This document shows, piece after piece, positions 1 to 12,900 of a stretch of 64,000 bases of DNA. The notes beneath the pieces were generated by a model that was not told the origin of the DNA, did no database searches, and saw only the letters and a program-made list of their open reading frames with translations. Made by a program: the position numbers and the translations under genes. This stretch comes from Streptomyces chattanoogensis (GTDB taxonomy: Bacteria > Actinomycetota > Actinomycetes > Streptomycetales > Streptomycetaceae), in contig NZ_LGKG01000155.1 in NCBI RefSeq assembly GCF_001294335.1, positions 1 to 64,000 of the forward strand. The letters are read 5' to 3'. Each line of letters begins with the position of its first letter. Position 1 is the first letter of the stretch.

Positions 1-985
1 GCCGTGCTCCTCGTACAGCTCCCGGAAGGCGGCCTTGAGCCCGTTGATCTCGACCGGGTCGCCGAGCTCGGTGCCGGTGCCGTGCGCCTCGATGTAGCCG
101 ACCGTCCGCGGGTCGATCCCGGCCTTCCCGTAGGCCTCCTTCAGGAGGGCGGCCTGGGCCTTGGGGTTGGGCGCGGTCAGGGAGCTGCCGCGGCCGCCGT
201 GGTTCTCGGCCGTCGAGCGGATCAGGCCGTAGATGTGGTCGCCGTCGCGCTCCGCCGCCGACAGGCGCTTGAGCACCAGCATGCCCACGCCCTCACCCCG
301 GGCATAGCCGTCGGCACGGTCGGAGAAGGTCTTGCAGCGGCCTTCGGGGCTCAGCATCCCCGCCTTGGAGATGCTGATGTGCCCGTCGACGCTGACCATG
401 GTGTTGACGCCGCCGGCGATGGCCAGGTCCGACTGGCCGTCGCGGAGTGCCTGGACGGCCCGGTGCAGCGCGACGAGCGCGCTCGAACAGGCGGTGTCGA
501 CGGGCTCGCTCGGACCGCGCAGGTCAAGGAAGTAGCTCATCCGGTTCGGGCCCATCGAGGGGGCCGCGCCGGTGATGTCGTATCCCTCGATCACCGGGGA
601 GTACCGGGTGACGAGGGTGCTGTAGCCGGTGCTGGTGGTGCCGGCGATGAGGGCCGTGTTGGTGCCCGCGAGGGCGCCCGCCGCGTACCCGGCGTCCTCC
701 AGCGCCTTCCACACGTACAGCATCAGAAGCCGCTGCTGCGGGTCCATCAGCTCGGCTTCCTTGGGGGAGATGTCGAAGAACAGCGGGTCGAAGTCGCCGA
801 CGCCGTCCATGAAGCCGCCGGACGTCACATGGGAGGTGTTGGGATCCCTGACGGGGTCGCCGTAGTGGGCGCGCCAGTCCCAGCGGTCCGCGGGGACCTC
901 GCGGGTACAGTCGCGGCCTTCGCTGAGGTTCTCCCAGAACGCGTCGAGGTCATCGGCCATCGGGAAGCGGCCGCTGATGCCGATG
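1..985 (-). other. module 9: KS9, cut by the window edge
   Basis: Only the first 330 or so residues of this ketosynthase lie in the window. The active-site Cys (DTACSSA) and first His (EAHGTGT) are present and the NHGG signature follows. The second catalytic His and everything after it lie outside. The last visible residues read ELYEEHG in the same frame, so the PKS continues leftward. Confidence 0.85.
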
Positions 986-3900
986 ACGGCGATCGGCTCG
1001 TTCCCGGGCGCATCCGTGCGGGACGCGGTGGTGACGGCCGGGGCGGACTCCGGGGCGGCGGGTGGCGCCGAGCGCGGTTCCTGCTGCTCGGCCGCGGTGG
1101 TGGCGACGCGGTCGGCGTGGTGGTCGAGGAGGTGGTCGACGACCCCGTCCAGGGTGGGGTTCTCGAAGAACAGGGTCGGTGCCAGCGAGAGCCCGAACTC
1201 GGCGTTGAGCACGTTGGCGAAGCCGATGAACGAGAGGGAGTCGAAGCCGTAGCGGGTCATCTCGGCCGCGCCGGTGATCCGCTCGGCGGGCACGTCCAGC
1301 AGCGCGGACACGCGGGCGATCAGCTGTTTCAGCAGTGCCTTGTGCCGCTGCTCCCGGTCGCCCGTCGCGATGGTCGCGGCGGCGCTTCCGGGCTCGGCGG
1401 TGCTTTTGAGCTCCGCTGTGCGCTCGGGCGCGGAAGCAGGCGGGACCGTCGCGAAGCGATCGGGGTGGTTGTCGAGCAGATGGTCCACGACCTCTCCCAG
1501 GGTCAGGTGTTCGGGGAAGGGCTTGGGCACGGGCGGGAGCCCGAACTCGGCGGTGAGGCGGGCGGCGAACCCGGTGAGCGAGACCGGGTCGAACCCGTAC
1601 TCGCCGAGCTCCACCGCGCCGTCGAGCTCCTCGGCCGGCACGCCCAGCACGGCGGCGGCGTGGCCGAGGGCGCGGCCGAGGACCTCGGCGTGCAGGGCGG
1701 CGCGGTCGGGTGCGGTCACCGCCGGTGCGGCGCCCGGGTCCTGCGGGGCGGCCAGGAGGGTGGCGTCGATGCGGGCGCGGTCGCCGAAGACGGCCAGGAT
1801 GTGCGGGTCGCCGGTGCCGTAGGCGCGTTCCAGTGCCGCCACGCCGTGCGGGGCGCGCATCGGCACCATGCCGACGCTGTCGTGCAGGCGGCGTGCGGTG
1901 GCGGCGTCGACGGTCATGCCGCCGTCGGCCCACAGGGGCCAGCCGACGACCAGGGTGCGGCCGCGGCGCTCGCCCCTGGCCACCCGTTCGTGGCGGAGGC
2001 CGGCGTAGGCGTCCATGAAGGCGTTGGCCGCGGCGTAGTCGCCCTGGCCCTGGTTGCCGTAGGCCGACAGCGAGGAGAACCCGATGAAGCAGTCCAGGTC
2101 GAGCGCGGCGGTGGCTTCGTCGAGGTGGACGAAGCCGGCGACCTTGGCGGCCAGGACCTCCCGCAGCTCTTCGGCGCTCTTGCGGGCCAGGTAGCCGTCG
2201 CGCACCACACCGGCGGTGTGGACGACGCCGTCGAGGCGGCCGTGCTCGGCGACGACGGCGCGCACGCAGTCGGTCACGGCGTCGCGCCGGGCGACATCCA
2301 GCACCCGGTAAACGGCGGATGCTCCCAACTCCTCCAGTTCACATACGAGTTCACGATGGGCGGGGCCTTGCGGCGAGCGCCCGCAGAGTACGAGGGCGGC
2401 GCCGGGCGCCCGCCGGGCGATCTCGCGGGCGAAGAGTGCGCCGAGCCCGCCGGCTCCCCCGGTGAGGAGGTAGACGCCGCCGGCCTTCCACGGGCGGGTC
2501 GGCGCGGCGTCCTCGACGGCGGTCCACTGCGGCACTCGGCGCTGTCCGCCGGAGTACCGCACGGCCACGTCGTCGGGGCTCGCCGCGTCCCGGCGCAGAC
2601 GCTCGCACAGCGTCGCGGGGTCGAGCGGCGCTTCCACCTCGACGAGCTGGGTCAGCAGCCTGGGGTGCTCCATGCGGGCCGTGCGCAGCAGACCGCCCAG
2701 GCCCGCGAGGACCCGGTGCTCGCCGTCGGCGGGCACGACCACCTGCAGCAGGACCCGGCCGTCGCGGGTGGCCGGGACGAGGTGCTGGAGGCGGGCCAGC
2801 AGCGTCTCGGCCTGGCGGGTGAAGCGCCGGGCCAGGTCGGCGTCGGCGGGCAGTGCGGTGCAGGGCACGCCGAGCCCGTCCCGGATCGCCGCGGGGTCGG
2901 TCCCTACGGGTCCGGCGAGCAGCACCTCGTGCCGCACCGGCGGAGGCGATGCGTGGGTGGGCTCGGCCGGGCGCCAGCCGGCGCGCATCAGGGTGAGCGT
3001 CGCGTCCCCGGCGTTGTCCCCGGCGTTGTCTTCGGTGTTGTCCGCGTCTGCTGGGGCGTCATCGGCGGACAGCAGGCGTGCGGTGAATCCGAGCAGGCGG
3101 ATGCACACCTCGCCGTCGTCGTCGCACAGTTCGATGTCGATACGGCGCACCGCTCCGCCGCGGTCGTCGGCCGCGGGCCGCGCCACCGCCCACCCGGCGG
3201 CCGGGCTGGGCCTGAGCAGCTGCACCTCCTCCAGGACGAAGGGCAGTGCCGCCGCCACCGTGTCGGTATCGGTGTCCTCGGCCAGTGACAGGCCCAGGGT
3301 TGTCTGTACGGCGGCGTCGAGCATCGACGGGTGCAGGTCCCAGGCGGCGCCGTCCCGGGCGGCCTGCGGCAGACTCAGGCGGGCGACGGTGAGCCCGGCG
3401 CCGATGTGGATCCGCCGGATGCCCCGCATGGCCGGGCCGTAGCCGATCCCCATGCGGTCGAAGAGCCGGTAGCAGTCGTCGTGTTCCAGGGTGCGCAGGT
3501 CGCACTGGGCGCGCAGCGCGGCGATGTCCAGGCGCGCGGGTGACGGCGGCGCGCAGCGTTCGATGCGTCCCTGCCCGTGGACCACGGGCTGTCCGCCGTC
3601 GGCCACCGTGGTGATCTCGTAGGTGAAGGCGTCGTCCGCGCCGGACCGCAGCGCGATCCGGAGCGTGGTCGGCCCGGTGATCCGCGCGGGGCGCGACCAG
3701 ACGACGTTGCGCAGGCGGGCGCGGGCGGGGTCGACGCCCTCGGCGCGGGCCGCCGCGTATGCCAGCTCCAGATAGGCCACGCCGGGGAGCACCGGCACGT
3801 TGCGCACCCGGTGGTCGTCGAGGAAGAACTCGCGGCCGGTCAGCTCGACGGTGAAGGACTCAGAGCCGGGATCACCGGGCAGCCGACGGCCTTCCAGCGG

Positions 3901-6900
3901 CGACGGGGCCGCAACGGTGACCGGGGCCGGGACCGCCGGACGTGATCCGACCCAGTAGCGCTCGCCCGCGAACGGGTAGGCCGGGAGGGACACGATACGG
4001 AAGCCGCCGTCGGCGAAGAGCGGGGCGAAGCGCAGGTCTTGCCCCTGGGCGAAGAGCGCGGCCAGCTCGGTGAGGCCGTCGTGACGGTCGGGTTCGGCCA
4101 TCAGGCGGTCGGCTCGGGCGTGCACGGCGGGGTCCTGGCGGCGGTGCCCGTCGGGCGCCTCACCGGTGACCACGTCGTCGGCCCGGCCGTCGCGCAGCCA
4201 GGTCCGCAGGGCGGCGACGAACTGCTCGCGGTCGGTGGCCACGCACGCCCAGCGGTGGCTGCAGTGGCGGCGCCCGGTCGCCAGGGTGTAGGCCATGTCG
4301 CCCAGGTCCAGGTCCTCGTGGGCGACGGCATGGTCCAGCAGGCGCTCGGCCTGGGCGCGGCGGCCGGCGTCGTCCTGTGCGGACAGGACGATCAGCCAGG
4401 TCTGCCGGGGGCCGTGCCCGGCGGTGCGCACGGCGGGGGCCTGTTCGATCAGCGCGTGCGCGTTGGTGCCCGCGGCGCCGAACGAGCTGACGCCGGCGCG
4501 GCGCGGCCCGTCGGCGGGTGCGGGCCATGGGCGCAGTTCGGTGTTGACGTAGAAGGGGCTGCCCGCCAGCGTGATCGCCGGGTTGGCGCGGCGGAAGTGC
4601 AGCGACGGGGGCAGTTGCTCGTTCCTGAGTGCCAGCAGCACCTTGATGACGCCGGCCACGCCCGCGGCGAACTGGGTGTGCCCCAGGTTGGTCTTGACGG
4701 ACCCCAGGGCGCAGCCGCCGTCGGGCGCGTCGCCGAACGCGGCGCGCAGGGCCTCGAACTCGATGGGGTCGCCCAGCGGGGTGCCGGTCCCGTGCGCCTC
4801 GATCAGCTGGATACCGGCGGGGTCGATGCCGGCGCGCTCGTGGACGCCGCGCAGGAGACGCTCCTGCGATCCGGCGCTGGGTGCGGTGAGCCCGTTGGTG
4901 GTGCCGTCCTGGTTCATTCCGGAGCCGCGGATCACGCCGTAGATCTGGTCGCCGTCGCGCAGCGCGTCGGCGAGCCGCTTGAGTACGACCACGCCGGCGC
5001 CCTCCCCCGGCACGAAGCCGTCGGCGCGGTCGTCGAAGGTGTGGCAGCGGCCGCGGGCGGACAGCATGTTCGCCCGCACGGCGGACCGGTAGAAGATCGG
5101 CGTGGACTGGACGAAGACTCCGCCCGCCAGTGCCATGGACGTGTTGCCCAGGCGGAGGTCCTGGCAGGCCTGGTGGATGGCCACCAGTGAACTGGAGCAG
5201 GCGGTGTCGACCGACAGTGCGGCGCCTTGCAGGTCGAGGAAGTAGGAGATCCGCGAGGCGATGACCGAGGAGATGTTGCCCCACAGGGTCTGCGGTGGCG
5301 CGTCGTCGCCGATCAGCTGCTGGTAGTCGCTGGGCGAGCCGCCGACGTAGACGCCGCACCCGCGGCCGTCGAGCCGTTCACCGGCGTAGCCCGCGTCCTC
5401 CAGGGCGTGCCAGCACTCCTCCAGGAAGATGCGCTGCTGCGGATCGGTGTAGGTGGCCTCCTTACCGGACATGCGGAAGAACCAGGCGTCGAAGCGCTCG
5501 ATGTCGTCGACGAAGCTCCCGTACTGGCGCTCGGCGCCCGCGCCCAGTTCTTTGGCCATGTCCCAGCGGGTGACCTCGCCGACCAGGTCGTCGCCCGCGG
5601 CGAGGTGTGCCCACAGGGCGGCGGCGTCGGGCGACTGCGCGAAGCGGGCGGCGATGCCCACCACGGCGATGCCGTCGTCGGCCCGGTCGTCGGCCGGGTC
5701 GTCCCCAGGGGCCGCGGGGGCTTCGGCGGGGAGGGCGGGCGCTTTGGCCTTGCCTTCCGGCTCGCGCGGCACAAGCGCGCCGGAGGGCCTCAATCGGGCC
5801 CCGTAGCCGCTGACCAGATGGTCCGTCAGCCGGTCGAGCGAGCTGTGCTCGAACAGTGCGGTGCTCGGCAGATCGACGGCGAGGGCGTTGTTCACCGCTG
5901 TGACGAGCTTGACGGTGAGGATCGAGTCCACGCCGTAGTCGGAGAACGACGCCTGGGGGTCGATCTCGTCGGGTTCCATCATGAGCACGCGGGAGAGCTC
6001 GGCCAGCAGGAGTGCGCCGACTTGGTACCGCACGGTCGCCTCGTCGGTGTCGGGCGTCGGCTGGACGGGCGCGGCCTCCGGGGCCGGGTGGCGCCGGCTC
6101 GGGGCGGCGGCCGTCGGCCAGTAGCTCTTGCGCTGGAACGGGTAGGTGGGCAGCGGTGTGCGGCGTACGTCGAGACCGGAGAACAGCGGCGCGAAGTCGA
6201 CCTGTTCGCCGTTCAGGTACCGGGTACGGGCGTGCTCCGGCGCGGTGTCGCCGCGCCGGTCCGCGGTGTCGTTCCGCCCGTCGGCCAGCCAGGTCTCCAG
6301 CTGGTGGACGAGCGCGTCGCGGTCGGCGGCGACGAAGGCCGCGCGATGGGTGAAGTGGTCCCGGCCGGCCGCCAGCGTGTAGCTGACGTCGCCCAGCGCG
6401 GCGTCGGGTGTGCGGCGCAGGTACGCCAGGAGGTCCTCGGCGCGGTGGCGCAGCGCCTCGGGCTGCCGGCCGGACAGGACGAACAGCAGCTCGCCCGGTG
6501 CGTGTTGACGCTCGTCACGGTCCGGGGCGTTCTCCACGACCAGGTGGCCGTTGGTGCCGCTGAAGCCGAACGCGCTCAGGGCCGCGACGCGCTTTCCCTG
6601 GACGTTGGGCTGCCACGGCCGCAGCGTGGTGTTCACGTGGAAGGGGCTTTCGGTGAGTCGGATCGCGGGGTTGGTCTCGTAGTGGTGGAGGGACGGCGGG
6701 ATCTGGCGGTGACGCAGCGAGAGCACGACCTTGAGCAGGCTCGCCACGCCCGCGGCGGAGGTGGTGTGGCCGAGGTTCGTCTTGATCGAGCCGAGTGCGC
6801 AGGTGTCGCGGCCGCCGGCCGGGCCGAACGCGCCGACCAGTGCCTGGCATTCGATGGGGTCGCCGAGCTGGGTGCCGGTGCCGTGGGCCTCGACCATGCC

Positions 6901-9900
6901 GATCTCTGCCGGGTCGATGCCGAATTCGGTGTGCACCTGGCGGATGAGGCGCTCCTGCGACAGGGCGCTGGGGGCGGTGATGCCGTTGGTCGCCCCGTCC
7001 TGGTTGACGGCGGAGCCGCGGATCACGGCGTGGATGTGGTCGCCGTCGGCCAGGGCGTCCGACAACCGGCGGAGCACCACGACGCCCACGCCCTCGCCGG
7101 GGACGAATCCGTCGGCGGCGGCGTCGAAGGTGTGGCACTTGCCGGTGGGCGAGAGCATCCCGCCGCGGCCGGCCGCCAGGTAGGTGTCCGGGGTGGTCTG
7201 GACGCTGACGCCGCCCGCGAGGGCCATGTCGGTCTCGCCGCTCCACAGGCTCTGGCAGGCGAGGTGGACGGCGACCAGTGAGCTGGAGCAGGCCGTGTCG
7301 ACCGCGATGGCGGGGCCCTGGAGGTTCAGGTGGTAGGCGATGCGCGCCGGTACGACCGAGGGTGCGTTGCCCCATGCCGCCTGGGCGGGCGGCGTGTCCT
7401 CGAACCACTGGGAGTAGTCGCCGCCGGTGCAGCCGACGTAGACGCCGCAGCGGCGGCCGTCCAGCGAGGAGCCCGCGTAGCCGGCGTCCTCGACGGCCGT
7501 CCACGCCTGTTCGAGGAACAGGCGCTGCTGGGGGTCGGTGTAGGTGGCTTCGAGGCCGGTGAGGTGGAAGAACCGGGCGTCGAAGCGGTCGATGCCGTCG
7601 AGGAAGCTGCCCGCGCGGCAGGACAGTTCGTCCTGGCCGTAGCCGGAGAGGTCCCATCGTTCGACCGGGCCGACGAGGTCGCGGCCGGCGGCGAGGTGCT
7701 GCCAGAGGGCGTCCGTGTCGTCCGACTGCGCGAAGCGGCCGCTGATCCCGACGATGGCGATGGGCTCGCGCCCTTCGGGGCGGTGCGGTGCTGCGGCGGC
7801 GTCCGGTGCGGCAGGGACGGCGAGTTGCGGCCGGTGGCTCTCGACGATGTGTGCGGCGAGCTGCGCCACGCTGCGGTGGTCGAAGATGACCGTGGTCGGC
7901 AGGTCGGTGCCCAGCTCCTCGTTGAGGCGCTGGACGAACCGGACGCCGACGATGGAGTCCAGGCCGTAGTCGGCGAACGCCCGGTCCGGGCCGATCCGGT
8001 CGGCGGGCATCCGCAGTGCGTCGGCGAGCTCGGCCAGGACCACGTCCGCGACGGTCCGGGCCGCAGAGGCGGGGGCCGGAGCCGGGGGCGCCGCCGGGGG
8101 CTGGGCCGGCGGGCCGCTCGCCTCGGGCGCTGGGGAGAGCAGGCGCGGGCTGCGGGCGAGACCGTCGCTGTGGGCCACGACGACCTGCTGCCCGAGCGCC
8201 AGGGCGTCCCGCGCCGGATGGCGGATGCCGGTGAAGCCTTCCTGCTCCAGTACGAGCTGCCAGGCCTCCGGTGACAGCGCGGGGCTGCCGGGTACGCGCA
8301 GTTCGGCGTCGTCGTGGAGCCACCAGCCGTCGAGCAGGCCGAAGGTGAGGTGGTTGACGAGGTAGAAGTTGCTGATCTCGTTGAGGGCCAGCAGGCCGTT
8401 GCCGCGCAGCAGCGCCTTGGCGTGCCGCAGGGCGGGGCGGATGGTGTCGGTGGCGTGCAGCACGTTGGCCGCGATGACGACGTCGAAGGCGCCGGTGTCG
8501 AGCCCCTGGACGTGCGGGGGCCGGGCCGCGTCGAAGATGCGGTAGGTAAGGTGGTCGCGGCCCCGCCCGAGGGTGTCCTGGGCGCTGTGCAGGAAGGCCT
8601 GGGACAGGTCGGTGAAGCAGTACTCGGCCAGGTCGAGGCCCTCGCGGGCGAGGCGGTCGAGGACGGGACCGGTGGTGCCGCCGGTGCCCGCGCCGATCTC
8701 CAGCACGCGCAGGCGGGCGCCCGGGTCGGCGTCCCGGCGCGCGCGCAGGAAGGCCGCCACATGTTCGGCGAGGACCGCGTTGAAGTGCCCGGCCACGCGG
8801 TTGTCGCGGTAGACGCCTTCGACGAGGGAGAGCGTTCCTTGGGGGAACAGCACGTCGGTGGCGCGGACCCGGCCGCACAGGATGTCGGCGAGCGCGGGCA
8901 GGGTCTGGTCCAGCAGGTGCAGCGGTGCGCGCAGATCGGGGTTGGCGGCGACCCAACGGGGCGTCTGCGCGGCCCAGTCGGCGCGGCAGGCGTCGGCGTC
9001 CTGGGCGGCCGGGCTGCTGGTGCCCCAGCGCCCCTCGTCGTCAGTCATTCCGTGCTCGGCGAGCGCGCGCAGGGTGGCCGAGAGCCAGCCGTCGAACCGT
9101 GCGTCGATGCCCTGCCGCTCCTTCCACTCGGCGAGGCCGTGGCCCGGCTCCTCCAGACCCGCGCGGCGCAGCTCGGCGGCGAGGCGGCGGAGCAGGCACG
9201 CGTCGATCTCGCCCGGGACCGGGCCGGAGTGGTAGGCGGCCAGGTCGGTGGGCAGGGCGACCGTCGTGGCGCCGTCGCCCGCCGCCGCGGCGGGGGCGTA
9301 CGAGGCCAGGGTCTCTGCGGTCAGCACCCCTTCGACGGGCAGCGGCCGGCCCAGGCGCATGAAGCCGATCTGGTGGAGCGGGCCGGCCAGGAGGCGTTCC
9401 AGTGCGCCCATCGCCGTGGCCGGGTCGATCGGGGCCAGTCCCATGGACGTCACATCACGCAGCAGCTCGTCGGGGACGTTGCCCCAGTAGCCCCAGTTGA
9501 CGACCTTGACCCGGCAGTCCAGCGCCGCGCGCAGGGCGTCGGCGCGCGCGTCCTCGAAGGCGCAGGCCGCCGAGTAGTGCGCCTGGTGGGAGTTGCGGAT
9601 GAAGCTCACCAGCGAGGAGATCAGCAGGATGAAGTCCAGGCCCTGACCGGCGAAGACGTCGGCGAAGTGCACGCACGGGTCGACCTTGGCCCCGAGGGTG
9701 GCCTCCAGCTCGCGCTCGGTCATCCGGGCGAGCGGGGTGTGGCTGAACACCATGGCCAGGTGCACCACGCCGTCGATGCGGCCGTAGCGGCGGACGACCT
9801 CGTCCCGCATGCGGGCGAGCGCGCCGGGGTCACAGGCGTCGGCGGACAGGTAGACGGGGGTCCGCCCGCCCGCCGCTGCGGCCTGGGCCGCCCGGCCCCG

Positions 9901-12900
9901 GATGTCCTCGTCCTCGGCGCGGCGGCCGACCCATACGACATGTGCGGCGTGTTGCCGTATGAGGTACTCGCTGAGCAACACGCCGAGGTCGCCCGCGCCG
10001 CCGATGAGCACATAGACGCCGTCGCGGCGCAGCACGGGCTCGGCGGGCGGCTCGGTGGCGTCCACCGGCAGGAGCTGGCGGCGCAGCCACTGGCCGCCGC
10101 GGCGGGCGAGCGGGTGGGCGCGGCGGTCGGCGGGCAGGGCGAAGACCTCGTCGGCGACGAACGGTTCGCCGTCGGCAAGGTCGACCGCGCGGATGCGCCA
10201 GTGCGGTTGTTCCTTGGCGAGGCCGCCGATCAGACCGTGCAGGCTCGCCTGCGCCGGGTCGGCGGCCCGGGAGCCGCCCGGATCGAACGCGCCGCTGGTC
10301 AGGAGGGTGAGTCCGAGTCGCTGCTCGTCCCGGAGGAGGGCCAGCGCCTTGAGGACGCGGAACATGCGGCGGATGGCTGCGCGCTGCGCGCCGATCTGCG
10401 CCTCGGCTCCGTGGTCGGCGGCTGCCGTCGGGAACCGCATCACGACGTGGTCGAAGTCGCCCAGGGCGGCGAGTGCGTTCCGTACCTCTTCGGCGGATGA
10501 CGCGCCGGTGTCCAGCACCACGGTCCCCGGGCGGCGGGCGGTCAGCTCGGCGAGGACGTCCGGTCCGAGGCCGATCGCCACGACGCGGGAGGCCGTGGAC
10601 GGGTAGGGGCTGCCGCGCAGCAGCCGGACGGGCTCCCAGACGGGGTGCAACGTCAGGTCGCCCGCGGGGAGTTCGTAGGGCTGGGCCTGCTGCGCGGGCG
10701 GGGCGGATACGGCGGGCGCCGTCACAGGCGGGGCCTCCGCCGCGGGGCGCGGGGCGGCGGCCGGCTGTGCGGCGGGCGGCTGTGCGGCGTCGCCGGATGT
10801 GGCGGGGGTGTCTGCGAGTTCCGGCAGTCCGTCGGTGTACCAGTAGCGCTCCCGGGCGAACGGGTAGCCGGGCAGTGCGACCTTGCGCGGCTTCGGTCCC
10901 TCGTACAGGCGGGCCCAGTCGACGGCCAGGCCGCTGGTCCAGGCCTCGGCCAGCGGCGCGAGCTTCCCGCGCCGTGCCCAGCGCACCACGGTCTCCTGGA
11001 AGTCCTCGTCGGTGAGGAAGTCCCGTGCCGCACCGCCCTGTTCACCACCGGGGCTCAGGTACGCGCCCGCGGGCAGCCCACCGCCGAGCGCGCAGGCGTC
11101 CAGGGCGTCCACCAGGGCGGGAAGGGCGCTGGTGACCACGGCGAACCGTGCGGTCATCGCCTCGCGGCCGAGCTGCAGCGTGTAGGCGACACCGGGCAGG
11201 TCCGCGCTGCTCCACCGTTCCGTGCGCAGGGCGTCGCGCAGCCGGCCCGCCGACTCGCGCAGCCGCTCCTCGTCGAAGGCGGACAGCACCACGACGACGG
11301 GTTCGCCGCGGTACGAGGGCGCCTCAAGGCCCTGCCCGGCGCGCGCCGCGACGTACTCCTCGACGACGAGGTGGGCGTTGGAGCCGCCCGCGCCGAAGGA
11401 GGAGAGGCCGCCGAGGCGCGGGCGTCCCCCGGTCCTCGGCCAGGGCGCGGCTTCGCGCTGGAGGACGAAGGGGCTGTCGGCGAAGTCGATTTCGGGGTTG
11501 ACGCGGTCGGCGTGCAGGGACGGTACGAGCGTGCCGTGCCGCATCTGGAGCAGGAGCTTTGCCAGGCCCGCGATGCCCGCCGCGGACTCCAGGTGGCCGA
11601 TGTTCGACTTCGCCGAGCCGATCGCGCAGAAGGTGCGTGCGTCGGTGAACTCGGCGAACGCCGCGCTGAGTCCGGCGATCTCGATCGGGTCGCCCAGCGA
11701 GGTGCCGGTGCCGTGCGCCTCGATGCAGCCGATGTCCCGGGGGTCGATTCCGGCCCGGCGCCAGGCGCTGCGGATGACCGCCGCCTGCGCGAGCGGGTTC
11801 GGCACGGTGAATCCGTGGGTGTGGCCGCCGTGGTTGACGGCGGTGCCGCGGATCACGCCGAGGATGCGGTCGCCGTCGGCGACGGCGTCGGCGAGCGGGC
11901 GCAGCAGCACCGCGCCGACGCCCTCGCCGGGCACATAGCCGTCGCCGCCCTCGCCGAAGCTGCGGCAGCGCCCGTCGCTGGAGGCGAACTGACCCTCGCC
12001 GATCATCAGGTACTTGCCCGGGTGCACCGACAGGTTGACCCCGCCGGCCAGGGCGGCACCGCACTCCCCGCGCTGGAGGGCGGCGCAGGCGAGGTGGATC
12101 GCGGACAGCGCCGAGGCGCACATGGTGTCGACGGTGGCGCTGGGGCCGCTCGCGTCGAGGTAGTACGAGACGCGGTTGGCGATGGAGGCCAGGCTCCCCG
12201 GTACGACGACCGGTTCGCCGCGCACGCTGTACTCGGCGCCGTAGAGCTGGTACTCGGAGTACATCGCGCCGACGAACACCCCGATGTCACCGGCGTCCTC
12301 GGCCACCCGGGCGCGGGCGGCGGCGCGCAGGGCGTCACGGGTGTAGCCGGCGTCCTCCAGCGTGGTGTGGGCGCACTGCAGGAACAGCCGCTCCTGCGGG
12401 TCCATCATGGACGCCGCCTTCGGCGAGATGCCGAAGAACAGCGGGTCGAACTCGTCGATCCCGTCGAGGAAGCCGCCCCACTTGCTGTACGTCCTGCCGG
12501 GCACGCCGCGCCGCGGATCGTAGTAGCGGCTGTGGTCCCAGCGCCCGGCGGGGATCTCGGTGACGCTGTCCCGGCCGGCGAGCAGGTTCTCCCAGAAGGT
12601 GTCCAGGTCGGGTGCGCCGGGGTAGCGGCCCGCCATGCCGACGATCGCGATGGCCATGCCCTGCTCGCCGCGGGGCGGTTCGGCGGGCTCCGGCGCCCGG
12701 GCCGTCCGCGGGGGACCTGCGGGCATCAACTCCACTCCCTTTGATGGGAGTTGCTCATCGGTGGACGCTTCCGTGCCGCTCAGGCCGACCAGCGCCGCGA
12801 GCGCGTCGGGCTGGGTGCGCAGGAAGTGCCGGACGAGGCCGTCGACCGTCCGTACCTCGAAGAACAGCGTGCTGCCGACGTTGTCGAGACCCTTGCGGAC

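Noticed and set aside
4..3288. Long plus-strand open frame opposite the PKS
   Set aside because: It is the complement of conserved KS, KR, DH and ACP motifs on the minus strand; its translation is Val/Gly/Ala-rich without any domain.
5800..7765. Module 7 as a non-elongating (KS0) module
   Set aside because: KS7 retains the second catalytic His in KTNLGH, so loss of condensation cannot be claimed from the sequence.
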